This document shows positions 1-11,006 of a stretch of DNA of 64,000 bases, piece by piece. The stretch is from NCBI GenBank assembly GCA_025506515.1, contig JACCIX010000438.1, positions 1-64,000 of the forward strand, read 5' to 3'. Both the position numbers and the translations under genes were made by a program. Source of the stretch: Flaveria trinervia. Lineage: Eukaryota > Streptophyta > Magnoliopsida > Asterales > Asteraceae. Within the stretch, counting starts at the first letter, position 1, and each line of letters starts with the position of its first letter. The notes beneath the pieces were generated by a model. The model worked only from the letters and a program-made list of their open reading frames with translations. It had not been told where the DNA came from and made no database searches.

Positions 1-290
1 ATTTGATGATTGCTCGGCTGAAATCCCTCAAGTCCAAGAGGAAATGTGGATGAACAATCTGCTTAGAAGAATAAAGAATTTTCTCCCGCATTTGTCGATG
101 CGGAAGGCACAAAACAAACACCGACAAGTATTTGTTCTTCCGCATTGACAAATGCGGAAGACCACAAAGTAAATGCGGACAAGACTTTGCTCATCCACAT
201 TGACAAATGCAGATGACCGAACATATGCGCACAAGTATTTGCTCATCCGCATTAACCAATGTGGATGACCAACATACTAATGCGGTTCTG
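1..290. repeat. Tandem array of about 52-bp units with embedded hairpins
   Basis: About four degenerate units of roughly 50-55 bp run from about 45 to 290. Each contains an imperfect inverted repeat of the form CATCCGCATT-GAC-AAATGCGGATG, with variants at about 90-115, 140-165, 193-218 and 245-272, followed by an ACAAGTATTTGCTC-like spacer. I see no coding signal; the open frame on the minus strand is a by-product of the repeat. At about 291 the sequence switches to the integrase-RT linker of element A1, so the array is either an insertion into A1 or the end of another element. The same CATCCGCATTGAC word recurs inside the gypsy LTR at 17.1-17.4 kb. Confidence 0.7.
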
Positions 291-2403
291 GTCCAGATTG
301 GCTGTTTGATCTTGATTTAGTTACCAACTGTTTTAACAAATCTTGTGACACTATTTTAGGATCCGCAGAAATCTTACCTACAAATGATCCTGATCCAAGA
401 TTTGAGCTAAGAAGACCTTCAAGTAACACATCTTCAGCTCCAGTTGTAACTAGTTCTGTAAATGAAGTTTCTATGAGCACCACAATGAAAAACTCAGCTG
501 ATACATCTAGGATGCCTTCAAATTCTACCTTAAAGGATTTACAACCAGATAAAGATACTTTAAATGTAGAAGAAAATAATGGAGGTGGTGATAGTGATCA
601 GGAATTTCTTGATGCTCATAACCACTCCATAGATGACAACATCAATCATGTCACACACTCATTGGATCAGGTCTCTCTTGATAAGTGTGCTGATGTGGTG
701 GGAGAAACATCTATGCCAGATCTAAATTTCTCTAATTTAGATCTCGCTCAACAACTTGTTGTGATCCCTCAGCTAAGGATCCACAAGTCTCACACCACCA
801 CAAACATCATTGGAGATATTGACACAGGAGTTAGAACAAGAGGAAAAACCCATGAAGAAAATGTTTGTCTTCACTCTTGTTACATATCCCAGATAGAGCC
901 AAGAAAATTAATGAGGCTCTAAAGGATGGAAGTTGGGTTGAAGCTATGCAATAGGAGTTGCTTCAATTCAAAAGATAGAAAGTTTGGAACCTTTGTCCTC
1001 TTTCTCAACAGAAGGCTACTATTGGAACCAAATGGGTGTTTAGGAATAGGTAGAATGGTAGAAGCATTGTCATAAAAAAAGCTAGACTAGTTGTTCAAGG
1101 ATACACATAAGAACAAGGGATTGACTACACTGATGTCTTTGCTCTTGTAGCAAGACTGGAACTTGTTAGGATATTTTTGGCATTTTCTTCATCAAATAAC
1201 TTCAAGGTCTATCAATTTGATGTCAAGCGTGCATTTATTTATGGAATGATTGATGTAGAGGTGTATGTCAAACAACCACCTTGATTTACAGATCCTGATC
1301 ATCCTGATTATGTCTGCAAACTTGACAAAGCTCTTTATGGGCTGCATCAGGTACCTAGGAAGTGGTATGAGACTCTATCTCAATATCTCTGCAAACATGG
1401 ATACAGAAGGGGTACTATAGATAGAACTCTCTTTATCAAAGGGCAAGGAAATGACTTAATGCTAGTTCAAGTATATGTAGATCACATCATCTTTAGTTCA
1501 ACTAATCCAAAGCTCTGCAAAGATATTGAGAAGCTGATGAAGGACATATTTGAAATGAGTGCCATAGGGGAACTCAATTTCTTTCTGGGAATTCAAGTGA
1601 AGCAAGTTGAAGATGGCATCTTCATTAGCCAGTCAAAGTATGTTCAAGACATACTTAAGAGATCCAACATGACTGATTTTAAGATTGCTAAGACACCCAT
1701 AGCAAGAAACCAATCCCTTGGACCTAATCTTAAGGGGGAGTGTATGGATGAACACCTTTACATGACTATGATTAGGTCTCTTATGTATCTTACAACTATC
1801 TGGCCTAATATCATGTTTGCTACATGTATTTGTGCAAGATATCAATTCAACCCTAAGATGTCTCATCTTATCACTGTCAAAAGGATTTTAAGACACCTCA
1901 AAGGTGATTCAACACTTGTTTTGTGGTATCCTAAGAATTCTAATTTCAATCTATATGCTTATACAGAGAGTGAATATAGTGGTTGCAACATGACTGCAAA
2001 GTCCACATCTGGGGTATGCCAGTTTCTTGGTGGAAGGGTTGTCTCATGGCATTGGAAGAAGCAATCATGTGTCTCTGCATCAACTACAGAAGCAAAATAC
2101 ATTGTTGTTGCAAGCTGCTGTGCTCAAGTGCTATGGATTTAAAATCTAATGCTTGACTATGGATTAAACTTCAAGGAGACTCCCATTCACATAGACAACA
2201 ATAATGCTATCTCTATCAAAAAGAATCCTTTGCAACACTCAAGGACCAAACACATCAACATCAAGTATCATTTTATTAGAGATAATTTTGATAAAGGATT
2301 AATTAAACTAGTCAAAGTCCATACAAAGGAACAATATGCTGATATGTTTTCAAAGGCTTTTGATGAAAAGAGATTTAACTATCTATATCAGATATTAGGA
2401 TGA
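291..2403 (+). pseudogene. A1 pol remnant: integrase-RT linker, RT and RNase H
   Basis: Broken Ty1/copia polymerase. A hydrophilic Ser/Asp-rich linker (291-920) leads into RT with a KWVFRN-type block near 1030, a QFDVKRAF block at about 1213-1236 and [20 protein letters not shown] at about 1321-1380. The catalytic YVDD motif reads YVDH at 1474-1485, so the last active-site Asp is lost. The MSHLITVKRILRHLKG block and RNase H (about 1945-2400; STSGVCQFLGG, STTEAKYIVVAS, RTKHINIKYHFIRDNF) follow. The first RNase H acidic site is TES rather than the usual SD. Stops occur near 952, 979, 1051, 1108, 1284 and 2140. The terminal stop after YQILG is at 2401-2403. Reverse transcription is the family role; this copy cannot encode an active enzyme. 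Confidence 0.92.
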
Positions 2404-3090
2404 TAACTATAAGTAGGTTTTTCTTAAAACATTCTTATTATTTCTTAAAATCCGTGTGTCTAAGTTGTCTAGTTCATCACTTTCATAAGCTCTTGTTTTC
2501 TTTGTATGGAAATATTTTGAAGACTTTCCTTAGATTTTGGAAAATTCCGATCCTTCGGAAGATATGCTTTTATCTTCGAAAGAAAATCGTGCATTCAAAA
2601 CAAATAACTGTCTAAGAAATTTACCTTGAGAAGAAATTTCTGAAATATCTTCCGAAGGTTAATACTTGTCTTAGACACTTATATGTTTTCAAGGACCATT
2701 TTCTTCCGAAGCAAATTAACTCTAAACAAAGCATTCAAGTTTATTTTTTCTTCCAAAGCAATATTTCACAACTCTTAGAAAATCTTCCGAAGTCATTTTA
2801 GCTTGGGAAGCTTTTTCATTAAAACTTTCGAATATAATTTACCTTCGGAAGCTTTTTGACTTCCAAGAAAACTTCTTTTTGAGCAAAAGCAAATTACTTT
2901 TTAAAGTTCAGACCGACATCTAGATTTCAAAGTTTATCCTCTTTCATTAACTTTGTATTAAATCCTTTTCACATATAAACCCAACGGTTCCCCCTCTTTC
3001 TATCATCTTCTTCTTTCCTCCAAACCTAAACCCCAATTTCTCTCTGAAATTACCTTCTCTCATCTTTTTTCATCCTTAAGCTTCCTCAAA
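2404..3090 (+). promoter_or_regulatory. A1 spacer with CTTCCGAAG palindromes and internal promoter
   Basis: Non-coding spacer between RNase H and the post-pol ATG. It holds at least six copies or near-copies of the palindromic word CTTCCGAAG/CTTCGGAAG (about 2543, 2650, 2704, 2750, 2785 and 2843). A TATAAA box follows at 2974-2979, then a CT-rich leader of about 110 bp ending at the ATG at 3091. The same palindrome is enriched in the family-A LTR (7080-7200) and in the A2 gag C-terminus. The layout matches A2 54344-55011 at the same spacing. I infer that it is a promoter and 5' leader for the post-pol gene; the sequence alone does not show transcription. Confidence 0.6.
2974..2979 (+). promoter_or_regulatory. 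TATA box of the A1 post-pol gene
   Basis: TATAAA in the context ACATATAAACCC, 117 bp before the ATG at 3091. The motif, its flanks and its spacing are reproduced in A2 (54894-54899, ATG 55012). Confidence 0.55.
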
Positions 3091-6000
3091 ATGGCTAACC
3101 TTATTTGCAAAATGAACCAAACTTCTCCATGCAGTTACATAGGCAACATAACCAAGTTGCTCTGTTACACTCTGAGAAAGATCCACATTTCTCAGAGGTT
3201 TACTATTTCTTATCTCTATCCAACTACTTCACCTCCCTAAGCATTGAATCAACACCATATGAGGATCATTTGCATGCATTCTGGAAGACTGCCAAGAGGT
3301 CGTTATGGATGGGGACAAGGCATTGTTTGCCACAGTGCAGGGGAGATCAGTCTTCATCACTCCGGCCATCATCAACACTCATTTTCAGCTGGATGATGAA
3401 GAAGGTGAGGTGTTCTTACCAAAATATTTTGTTAACCACTCTTTTGAGCAGATGGGTTATGAGGTAGATTTCTCTGTGAAGACCTTTAGGAAAGGAAAGG
3501 TCTCATCACAATGGAAATTCCTCCTCCATGTGGTTTTCCACAGCTTGTCAACCAAGCATGGAGGATGGGAGTAGATTCCTGAAGATCTCTCCTTCATTGT
3601 TTATGGGATGGATCAGGGGGTCAATTTCAGGTACTCTCAGTTTGTTTATACAAATTTACTTGCAAACTTGGACTCCTTAGAATACTACATGTCTGTAATA
3701 TATTCAACACAATTTTAACTGTGAACTAGGCTCAAGTTTAAGGGGAACATGTAATATTCTTAAACTTGGACAGATGAAGCCCGCAATCTTTAAAATCTTG
3801 AGAAAGCCCACTGTTGGCTTCTCTAGGTTGAAACATCCCTTGTCCCAAAAATGTTAGAGCTCATCGCTCAAGGTGACAACCTAGCAACACCAGTTGGTGT
3901 TGAACCCACACCTCTTACATCCCAACCACCTCAACAGCCTCAAATCACCCTTACCTACCAAGGAAAACACAAACAACTCCTACATAGACTATTCAGTCTG
4001 TGTAGGTCCCTATATAATCACCCATAAAGGAAGAAGTGTTCACTGGAGCTCCCACTTCTCTTAAGTAGCAGACCACTCCCATTACTTCAATGATCAGTGT
4101 TGATGTTCGTCATGCTTAGCTTGATGAGCTCACAAGCACAAATGCCTTAAGGCTTTACTCTAAGTCTCAACACTCAAATAAACAACCTTTAGGGGATAGT
4201 TACCATCCCCAACCTTTGGACTTAAACCAACCAATTCCCAACCTTGACTTTTATACTAATGAAGATTTAGGTTTCAGTGAGTACCATGAGTCATTCTTCT
4301 TTTCCCCTACTCAAAGAGAGATGAGTGCTCTTGAGTCTCCTACATCTAGCGCGCATCAGTCACCCATTACTGAGGTGGACACTTCTCAACCTGTTTAGGA
4401 TGTCGATATGGAAGAGGCTCTTAGTTATGCAAGTGATTCCATCATTAAGACCTCAACCATGGCAACTCAACCCGTTGACACCTCAACTAAGGTTGCCAGT
4501 GAGCAAAGGAAATCCAGCAACCAAGAACCTAAAGTTGGTGATGAGAGAGAGGACTCTGGTCCAATCATCTCATCTATAATGATTCTTCTTATTGAGATGA
4601 GGGGAATGTGAGACTAAAGGTGCAAAAACTTTCCACAACATGCACCTATTTAGTTTCCAAGGTTAGTCATCTTGAATCTCAAGTGACTACCTTACAAAAT
4701 AGGGTCAATGATCAGCAACTTTAGATTTCTTATCTTAAGGAAAAACTACCTGGGAGACCTTTAAGAGGAGCTCAACTAGGAACACAAGAACCTATGGATG
4801 TGATTAACCTAACTCCTAGCTCACCTATGCAAGAGGGTGATGCTACCAAAAAGGGGGAGAAAGTCATTACAGTCATAGAACTTAGGAGTTCTTCAGAGAG
4901 TATAGACATTGAGGACTCACCATCCTCACTTGCAATTGTGCATACTCATCAACTTCCTCAAGTTCACATTGATGTGGACTCCATAGACTCTTATATACAG
5001 AGTTTGTTTGAGGAAGGAATACCAAGGGCTATGTCATCTCCACCAACTTCAAATCACATCATTTGGTGGAGGTCTGCTAAAAGCAAAAGAGTCTTCATCA
5101 TTCTTAGAGTTCAAGGGTAGCAAGAGGTCTTCAATTTTCAGACCTTGAACTTCTATGAAGGTCTGGATCTTGTCAACATGCCACTTGTCAATCAAAGCCA
5201 AACAAGACAAGCTAACAGGCTGGCTCAAAGAATCCAAGACAGAATCATTGTAGAGTTCAGCTTCAGAAGGAGACTAAGGCAATCCGGTAATGTCATCAGT
5301 AAACTGGATGTTAAAGCAGACCCTAAGATTAGTTTCATAGGGGAAACCTTGACTGAAGGCCCAATGGCAGAACTTGAGAGGCATGTCTCATCATCATCAA
5401 CTACAGTGGAGGTTCATACCCTTTCTAAGACACCTGCTATTGAAAGTGCATCTCAACCTCTCTCTGGATAGAGCTTGGAGGCTACACCAAGCAATGAAGG
5501 CCAAATCTCTCTCCACCCTGAGTCACAAAGGTTTGTGACTAACAATAGGAAAATAAAGATGGCATCTGAGGAGATTGAGGAGGAGAGAGAGAGAGAGAGA
5601 GAGGAAAAGGAAGCTGAGAGGAAAAAGTTCCTCTACTAGGTCTGCAAGATTCATGGAAATTGCTATGAGGGCTGCCCCCAGACCAAACACTCAGGATGAT
5701 GATATACGGGTAGTCAGGATAAACTACTTGCGGACTAGGAACTGTGACATTGATAATGTCATTCTCTCCCCTTGGAGGAGTTGAATGAACTGGTTGACAT
5801 GGAAGTGTCAAAGGAGAGAAAGGAGGTAGAAGATGCAGAGCTACTGATACAAATCAAAGAAGAGAGAAGAAAGAAAAGATTATACAAGCATGTGCCTACT
5901 CTGTCCCCAGTTCAAGAAAGTCCTGCACATGAGTATGTGGTTTAACAAGAATCTCAGGTAGACAATGAAGAAGACATGATCAAAATAATCAATACCTCAG

Positions 6001-6906
6001 TGTCATAGGCCTCTATTAGGTAGATGCACTTCCTCTATTATCCCGTGACTATATTGAGTTTGAGTATCTCAAACAACTTGAAATTGAGATAGTCAAGGAA
6101 AGAAAGATCACTAAAAGGAAGCTAAGGGAAGAAGCTGCAAAGTCAAGAGTCATCATCCAAAAGAGTATGCAGAAATCTATAGACAGACAGAGGATGATGA
6201 GCTTCTTCAAGCTGTATGGATTCTCTAGAAGGTGACTTGGCCCTATGACTCTGTCCACTATGGATGAGCATATCACGGTAATTAAGCAAAAGATCAAGAG
6301 TGGAGAGATAATCGACTTACACTCCCCTCCGAGTCAAGCTTCACCTGAAGTGGAGGTTAAGGTTGAACAATCTGAGATAACACAACCTGAACCTCCTGCT
6401 CAGACTTAGCAAGCTTCATCTTCTAATCCATAGCAGAGTCAGAGTCCCTCTCCTTCTGAACCTGTGAGAGAGGAAGACCTAACTGAGAAAGACAAAAAAG
6501 ATAAACCATGTGGTGTAGGCCAGTCTTCTTAGTTAAAAGGAACAAAAAGAAAGAAAAGGATGGCTTCAAAGCCATAGACAAAGAAGAAGAAAGAAACATC
6601 CTTTTCTTAACCTCAGGATGAATCAAAACATCCTGAGGATGTGCAGCTAGAGGATGCTCCATCATCTCCTACTCAAACAGCTCTTTTAGAATCAGGAAGA
6701 CCCATCATGTCCTAGACATACACCACAAATCTAGAAAGATGGCATGTCATTAGAGATCAAGCATCGAGGATGTCTACACATTGCAGGACATGTTCAATCT
6801 TCCTCTCTATGATCTATTTGACATGAGAAGATATTTTGAGAGTCTGAGTGATCCTGATCATCTCATGAAGAAAATAATCTCATCATCATAATAAGAACTG
6901 TTGATA
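3091..6906 (+). pseudogene. A1 post-pol (third) gene, broken
   Basis: About 3.8 kb of decayed coding sequence between pol and the 3' LTR. The first ATG (3091) is one frame off the conserved domain, which is readable from about 3105 to 3570: a globular N-terminal module with YFTSL, a DGDKALFATVQG-like segment, LDDEEGEVFLP and GKVSSQWKFLLHVV. I recall relatives of this module in Asteraceae retroelement proteins, sometimes labelled longin-like, but could not check. A Pro/Ser/Thr-rich stretch follows (3890-4600), then a coiled-coil-prone segment, a Glu/Arg-rich segment over a GA microsatellite at 5581-5603, and a basic NLS-like cluster (KRKKRMASKP type) near 6545-6590. No signal peptide or membrane helix is seen. 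Many stops and indels are present. Function unknown. Confidence 0.72.
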
Positions 6907-6940
6907 TCTATAGTCTACAAAGTGTTTTGGTAGCATCAAC

Positions 6941-6952
6941 CTAGGGGCAGTT
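6941..6952 (+). other. Polypurine tract of A1
   Basis: CTAGGGGCAGTT directly abuts the LTR start TGTAAGG at 6953. The equivalent in A3 (minus strand, 62016-62030) ends CCTTGGGGAGTT. It marks the plus-strand priming site and fixes the LTR boundary. Confidence 0.8.
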
Positions 6953-7751
6953 TGTAAGGATTATATGTTAAGGCTGATGGAACTCAAATACTTAAATTCT
7001 TCTGCATGCATGCTAAGTGCATTGAAGAAGAATGCTTTAGAAGTTTCACATATGCAACAAAAATACTCTAAGTGTTAAATCTTCTGAAGCCAAGAACAAT
7101 ATCTTTTGGAGCCAAAGATGAAGTCTTCCGAAGCTTCAGAGACAAAATCTTCCATATCCAACACTTGAAGATAGATTTTTTCCGGAGACTTTAGTATTCA
7201 TGCTTTATCTGATGTACTTTACATAAAGCTGGACCCATTTCCGCTGCAACTCTATAAAGTCACCAACTTACATGAGTTAGTGAAGAGGTCCATGCTTTTA
7301 ATAACTGTACATTGAGTTCTTGAGTTTGTAACTTTCTACTTCATGTACTTTACCCTTTTGTGAATATATTAGGATGTGAGCTATGCCATGTCATAGTCAC
7401 AAGTCAAAAGGGAGAGTGCCTTTTTACTCTACAATTGATTTTGTTTGTGTCTAGTCAATTGTATTCGGATGGCCTTCAAAGTATGGATGGCTGTAAGATG
7501 TAGTATATGTATCTCAAGTACTTGTAACTTTCCTTTATGCTTTGTAGCACTTGTAATAGAACTCAGAAGGCAATATACTGCAATCTTGAAAACCATCACC
7601 TTGTGTATTTTGCTATCTTGTTCTTTCTCTTATTCACTTGTGTTCTTAGTATCATTACTTGTGGTTAATCCAGTTTCACTATTTGATTAGTCAAGTTATT
7701 CTCCTCACTGTGTTGTTGTGTTGTAAGTGACCACCCTTCACCGGTCCTGCA
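6953..7751 (+). repeat. A1 3' LTR (family A, 799 bp)
   Basis: Starts TGTAAGGATT after the polypurine tract and ends GGTCCTGCA. Two other copies in the window (10224-11006 on +, 61225-62015 on -) share its whole length. It contains CTTCCGAAG-type palindromes at 7080-7200 and a TATAAA at 7253-7258. The right flank begins AGCAG; the matching target duplication would lie left of the window. Small open frames inside the LTR have no ATG context and are not genes. Confidence 0.87.
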
Positions 7752-8629
7752 AGCAGTTTCAGAGTTGGAGGGATTGGAGAATGGTTTCTCTTCTAACTCA
7801 ACAATGTCAAATCTAATGGAGTGTAGCAAAGAGGAGGTATTCAGTCTGTTACTTTCTCCATTCTCTTTATCCACAACAAAGTTATGAGAGGCTTAATCAA
7901 ACCTCAACCGGATGATTTTCTTTCTAGGAACAAGAGGCTGACTAGGAATCTTGTCTCCTTTCTTTGTTTCCAGCAAAGTCATCGGCCTTCTATTCTGTTT
8001 CTTCTCTTCATCATTTAAGGAGTCAGAGTTGAGACCAAGAAGTCTGGAAGCATGGTCTAGTGTTCCTCTGGGCAAGTAAAGAAATTGATCTCTTGTGAAG
8101 GAACATGAAGATCCATTAGTGTAAGTCAGTTTGACAAAGTCTTCTTCACAAGAGATGTCACTCAGGGTTGTGCAATTTGAGAGCTTTGTCTTAAATGCCT
8201 TGAATTCGTCTACGTAGAGATGCTTGGAAGGCTAAGGGGATTGTTTGGAAGGTTGTTGGGTAGGTTGTGGTGTAGTGGTTCTGGAAAGTGTTTTGGGTTA
8301 AAGCATGGGTAATTTGGGTGGTTGAGATGAAGAAATGGGTATGGATAGTGGTGTATGTTCAGGTGTGTAGGGTTTAGTTTTGATAGTGAATGGCGAGGGA
8401 ATCGGTTCAGGCTGGGTTTGAGTGGTTGGCTTGAAGATCATCCCCTGTACCCTTCTATACATCTCTTTCCTTTTGCCTAAACGAATGCCAGCCTTGATTT
8501 CACTGACAATTCGCTGGAGTGTCTTTTAAAACATGGGTCCCACCTGCCTGCCAGAGAAGCCGTGAGCCCAGAGATAGTCTTTCACCCAGGCTTTCTCACC
8601 TCTCTTCATGGTCGCAGTGACCCTAGCTT

Positions 8630-8690
8630 CTTCTTCCTTCTTCTTCTTCTTCCTTCTTCTTCTTCTTCTCTTTCAACTCTCTCTTGCAGT
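8630..8690. repeat. CTT/GAA microsatellite
   Basis: Run of CTT triplets with a few CTTC interruptions. On the coding (minus) strand it encodes the Glu/Lys-rich coiled coil of the D post-pol gene. Confidence 0.85.
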
Positions 8691-10223
8691 TCTCTTTCTC
8701 TCTTTCTCTAGTAGATCCTGCTCTTTGTTGAAGAGCCATAGGATCGTCTCATCATTATGTGGAGATAGTTCTTGAAGGGAGAAACCTCGGGAGGTTAGGA
8801 AAGCTATCCCTTCCCTCTGAAGCTGCATGTCAGCTTCCCTCTTTTCTCTTTCTTTTTCTTCCTCTAAGGCCAACTGTACTGCTTCCTTCTATTGTTCATT
8901 TTGCAGCCTGGTTGCATTTTCCAGCTCTACCAACTTCTCTAATGGTAGCAAAAGTATGTCTTCATTGGCAGCTCCAAGCTGGATAAGCTGATCAATGATT
9001 TCTATCCTCTTCTTATTGTTGATTGCCTCCTGGTTGGCTGCTGCTGCTTTAGAACTGCCAGCTAACAGCTTCCCAGCTCGAAGTTTGCCTTTTCTTTTAA
9101 GCTTTTCAATCCTCTCCTCCTCCTAAAGCTCTTCGGCAGTCATTTTCTTCTTTCCTTTATAATCTTTTAAAGTGCTTGACTTTGGTGGTTCTTAGAGAGA
9201 GGATTTAGATTGTGAGAGAGGTAATGAAGGTGTTTAAGCAAGAGGTTGATTGAGAAAGTCCTCACTATTCACCTTAGATGCCAACTCTAGAATTGCATCT
9301 ATGATGATTAGATCCTCAGACAATGAGAATAATCTTTCTGCATCATCCATTTCAGCTTCAGAAGACTCAGCTTGTTCTTTTGAGGCTTTGACTTCAGCTT
9401 TGAAAGTTTGAGGGAGTGCAGTTTCTGTCACAACTGTTTCGGTTGCTGGGTTATGAGTCCTCATTTCCCCTTCGAATTGAAACCCAGGTTCCATTTGGAC
9501 CATAGGTTGACCAACTTCTTCCACAGTGGTCGAACGTGCACTTAACCTCTAAAGCTCTTCAGCTCCATACTACATCATACCTGCATCAGGGCTAGGGTGA
9601 TCTAGATAGCATCTCAATAAAAACTTGGAGAAGAGTCTAAAGAGATATGTGAGCATCCTTGTGTCAATTTGCAGTAGAAGTTGGGGTGGCTCAGAAAAGG
9701 TAATTGCAATGGGAGCCAAATATTTGGAAGTCGAAGTTTGGCTCACTAGTTCCTCATGTGTTTGTCTCTGAACACTCTCCCCTTTTTGGTAGGATCATCA
9801 TGAGAGCAAGATGAGCTAGAGGAAGAGGTCAAGGAGACCTAAATGGGTACATGCCTAACCTTGGATTCAAGGTTTGAGACTTTAGAAAGTAGGTCATGTA
9901 TAATGAGTTGCAGTCTTCCCTCATCTTGTTTTGAAGAATCACGGGGAGATGAGGTAACATACCTAGTAGTTCAGCCTCACCACCAGATGTGGTTTCTTGG
10001 CATCCTGGTTTCCTTGCTTAATGATATCTCTTTTAGAGTCATCAAAAGGAATGGTGCCACAGATTCAGTCTCAGAGATGTCATCACTTTCCAGAAGGTCC
10101 ATTGAGGCATCTTCTATAGTGGCAGTTGAATCTACATGAGTCCCCTCCATATCAGTGAGACTCATCTCAGTAAAGGGTTGCTCATGGGGGCTAGAGATAA
10201 GAGTGTAGAGAATATTTGAAGAG

Positions 10224-11006
10224 GCTGAAGCAACCAAAGTCTTTCTGCACGCATGCTGCACAAATACTCAAGAAAAATGCTTCGGAAGTTTCACACAAGC
10301 AATAGAAATATTCTATGTATGAAATCTTCAGAAGCCAATACCAATATCTTTCGAAGCCAAAGATGAAGTCTTCCAAAGATTCAGAGACAAAGTCTTCGAA
10401 ACCTCAACACTTGAAGACAGATTTCTTCTGAAGACTTTTAACAACATGTTTTATCTGATGTACTTTTCCATAAAGCTGGACCCCTTTCCGTTGCAACACT
10501 ATAATGTCACCAACTTACATGAATTGGTGAGAATGTCCATGCTTTTGGTAACTGTACATTAAGGTCTTGAGTCTGTAACTTTCTACTTCATGTACTTTAT
10601 CCTTTTTGTAATAGATAAGGATGTGAGCTATGGCATGTCATAGTCACAAAGTCAAAAAAAGGCAATCTGCCTTTTTGACTCTACAATTGATTTTGTGTTT
10701 TGTCTAGTCAATTGTATCCGGCTGGCTTTCATAGTATGGTCGCCTATAGGATGTAGTATAAGTTTCTCATGTTCTTGTAACTTTTTCTTTTTGCTTTGTA
10801 ACACTTGTAATAGAACATTGAGAAAGCAATACACTGGAACCTTGAAAACCATCTCCTTGTGTATCTTGTTCTTGTGTTTGTCTTTTAATTACTTGTGTTC
10901 TTAGTGTCTTTACTTGTGGTTAATCCAGTTCACTGTTTGATTAAGTTTAGTTACTCTCGTCTTTGTGTTGTTGTGTTGTATTTGACCACCATTCAACGGT
11001 CCAGCA
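10224..11006 (+). repeat. Solo family-A LTR inside D
   Basis: Family-A LTR with no internal sequence on either side, ending GGTCCAGCA at 11006. AAGAG occurs on both flanks (10219-10223 and 11007-11011), consistent with a target duplication. The D coding sequence resumes on both sides. The first 19-20 bp expected from the other copies (TGTAAGG...) are missing, so it begins GCTGAAGCAACC. Its TATA region is changed to ACTATAATG. It most likely arose by LTR-LTR recombination followed by a small terminal deletion. Confidence 0.75.

Larger units (their letters stand above)
291..7751 (+). mobile_element. A1: Sirevirus-like Ty1/copia element, 3' part
   Basis: Family-A copy on the plus strand with, in order, integrase-RT linker, RT, RNase H, a palindrome-rich spacer with a TATA box, a large post-pol gene, a polypurine tract and the 3' LTR. 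The gag, protease and integrase core expected upstream are missing, cut off by the repeat block at 1-290 or lying outside the window. The right edge is the LTR terminus at 7751. Beyond it lies minus-strand post-pol coding sequence of element D, so A1 appears to be inserted in D. The assignment rests on internal homology to A2 (18.7-57.9 kb) and A3 (61.2-64 kb). Confidence 0.88.

Noticed and set aside
3105..3570. Possible cellular longin/synaptobrevin-like gene
   Set aside because: Such labels exist for related retroelement proteins, but the position between pol and LTR, the copy number in this window and the lack of introns mark it as part of the element.
5539..5811. 90-codon minus-strand frame with repeated SLSLSP
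   Set aside because: Antisense of the GA microsatellite at 5581-5603 and the Glu/Arg coiled coil of the A1 post-pol gene.
6049..6297. 82-codon hydrophobic minus-strand frame, with an 82-codon counterpart at 62672-62920 on plus
   Set aside because: Both are antisense to the Lys/Glu-rich coiled coil of the post-pol gene; the antisense of such codons reads as Phe/Leu/Ser. The equal length follows from homology of the sense gene.
7445..7690. Cys-rich hydrophobic frame found in all three family-A LTRs
   Set aside because: No conserved ATG, variable ends and lengths, and no coding context inside an LTR; the similarity is explained by LTR homology.
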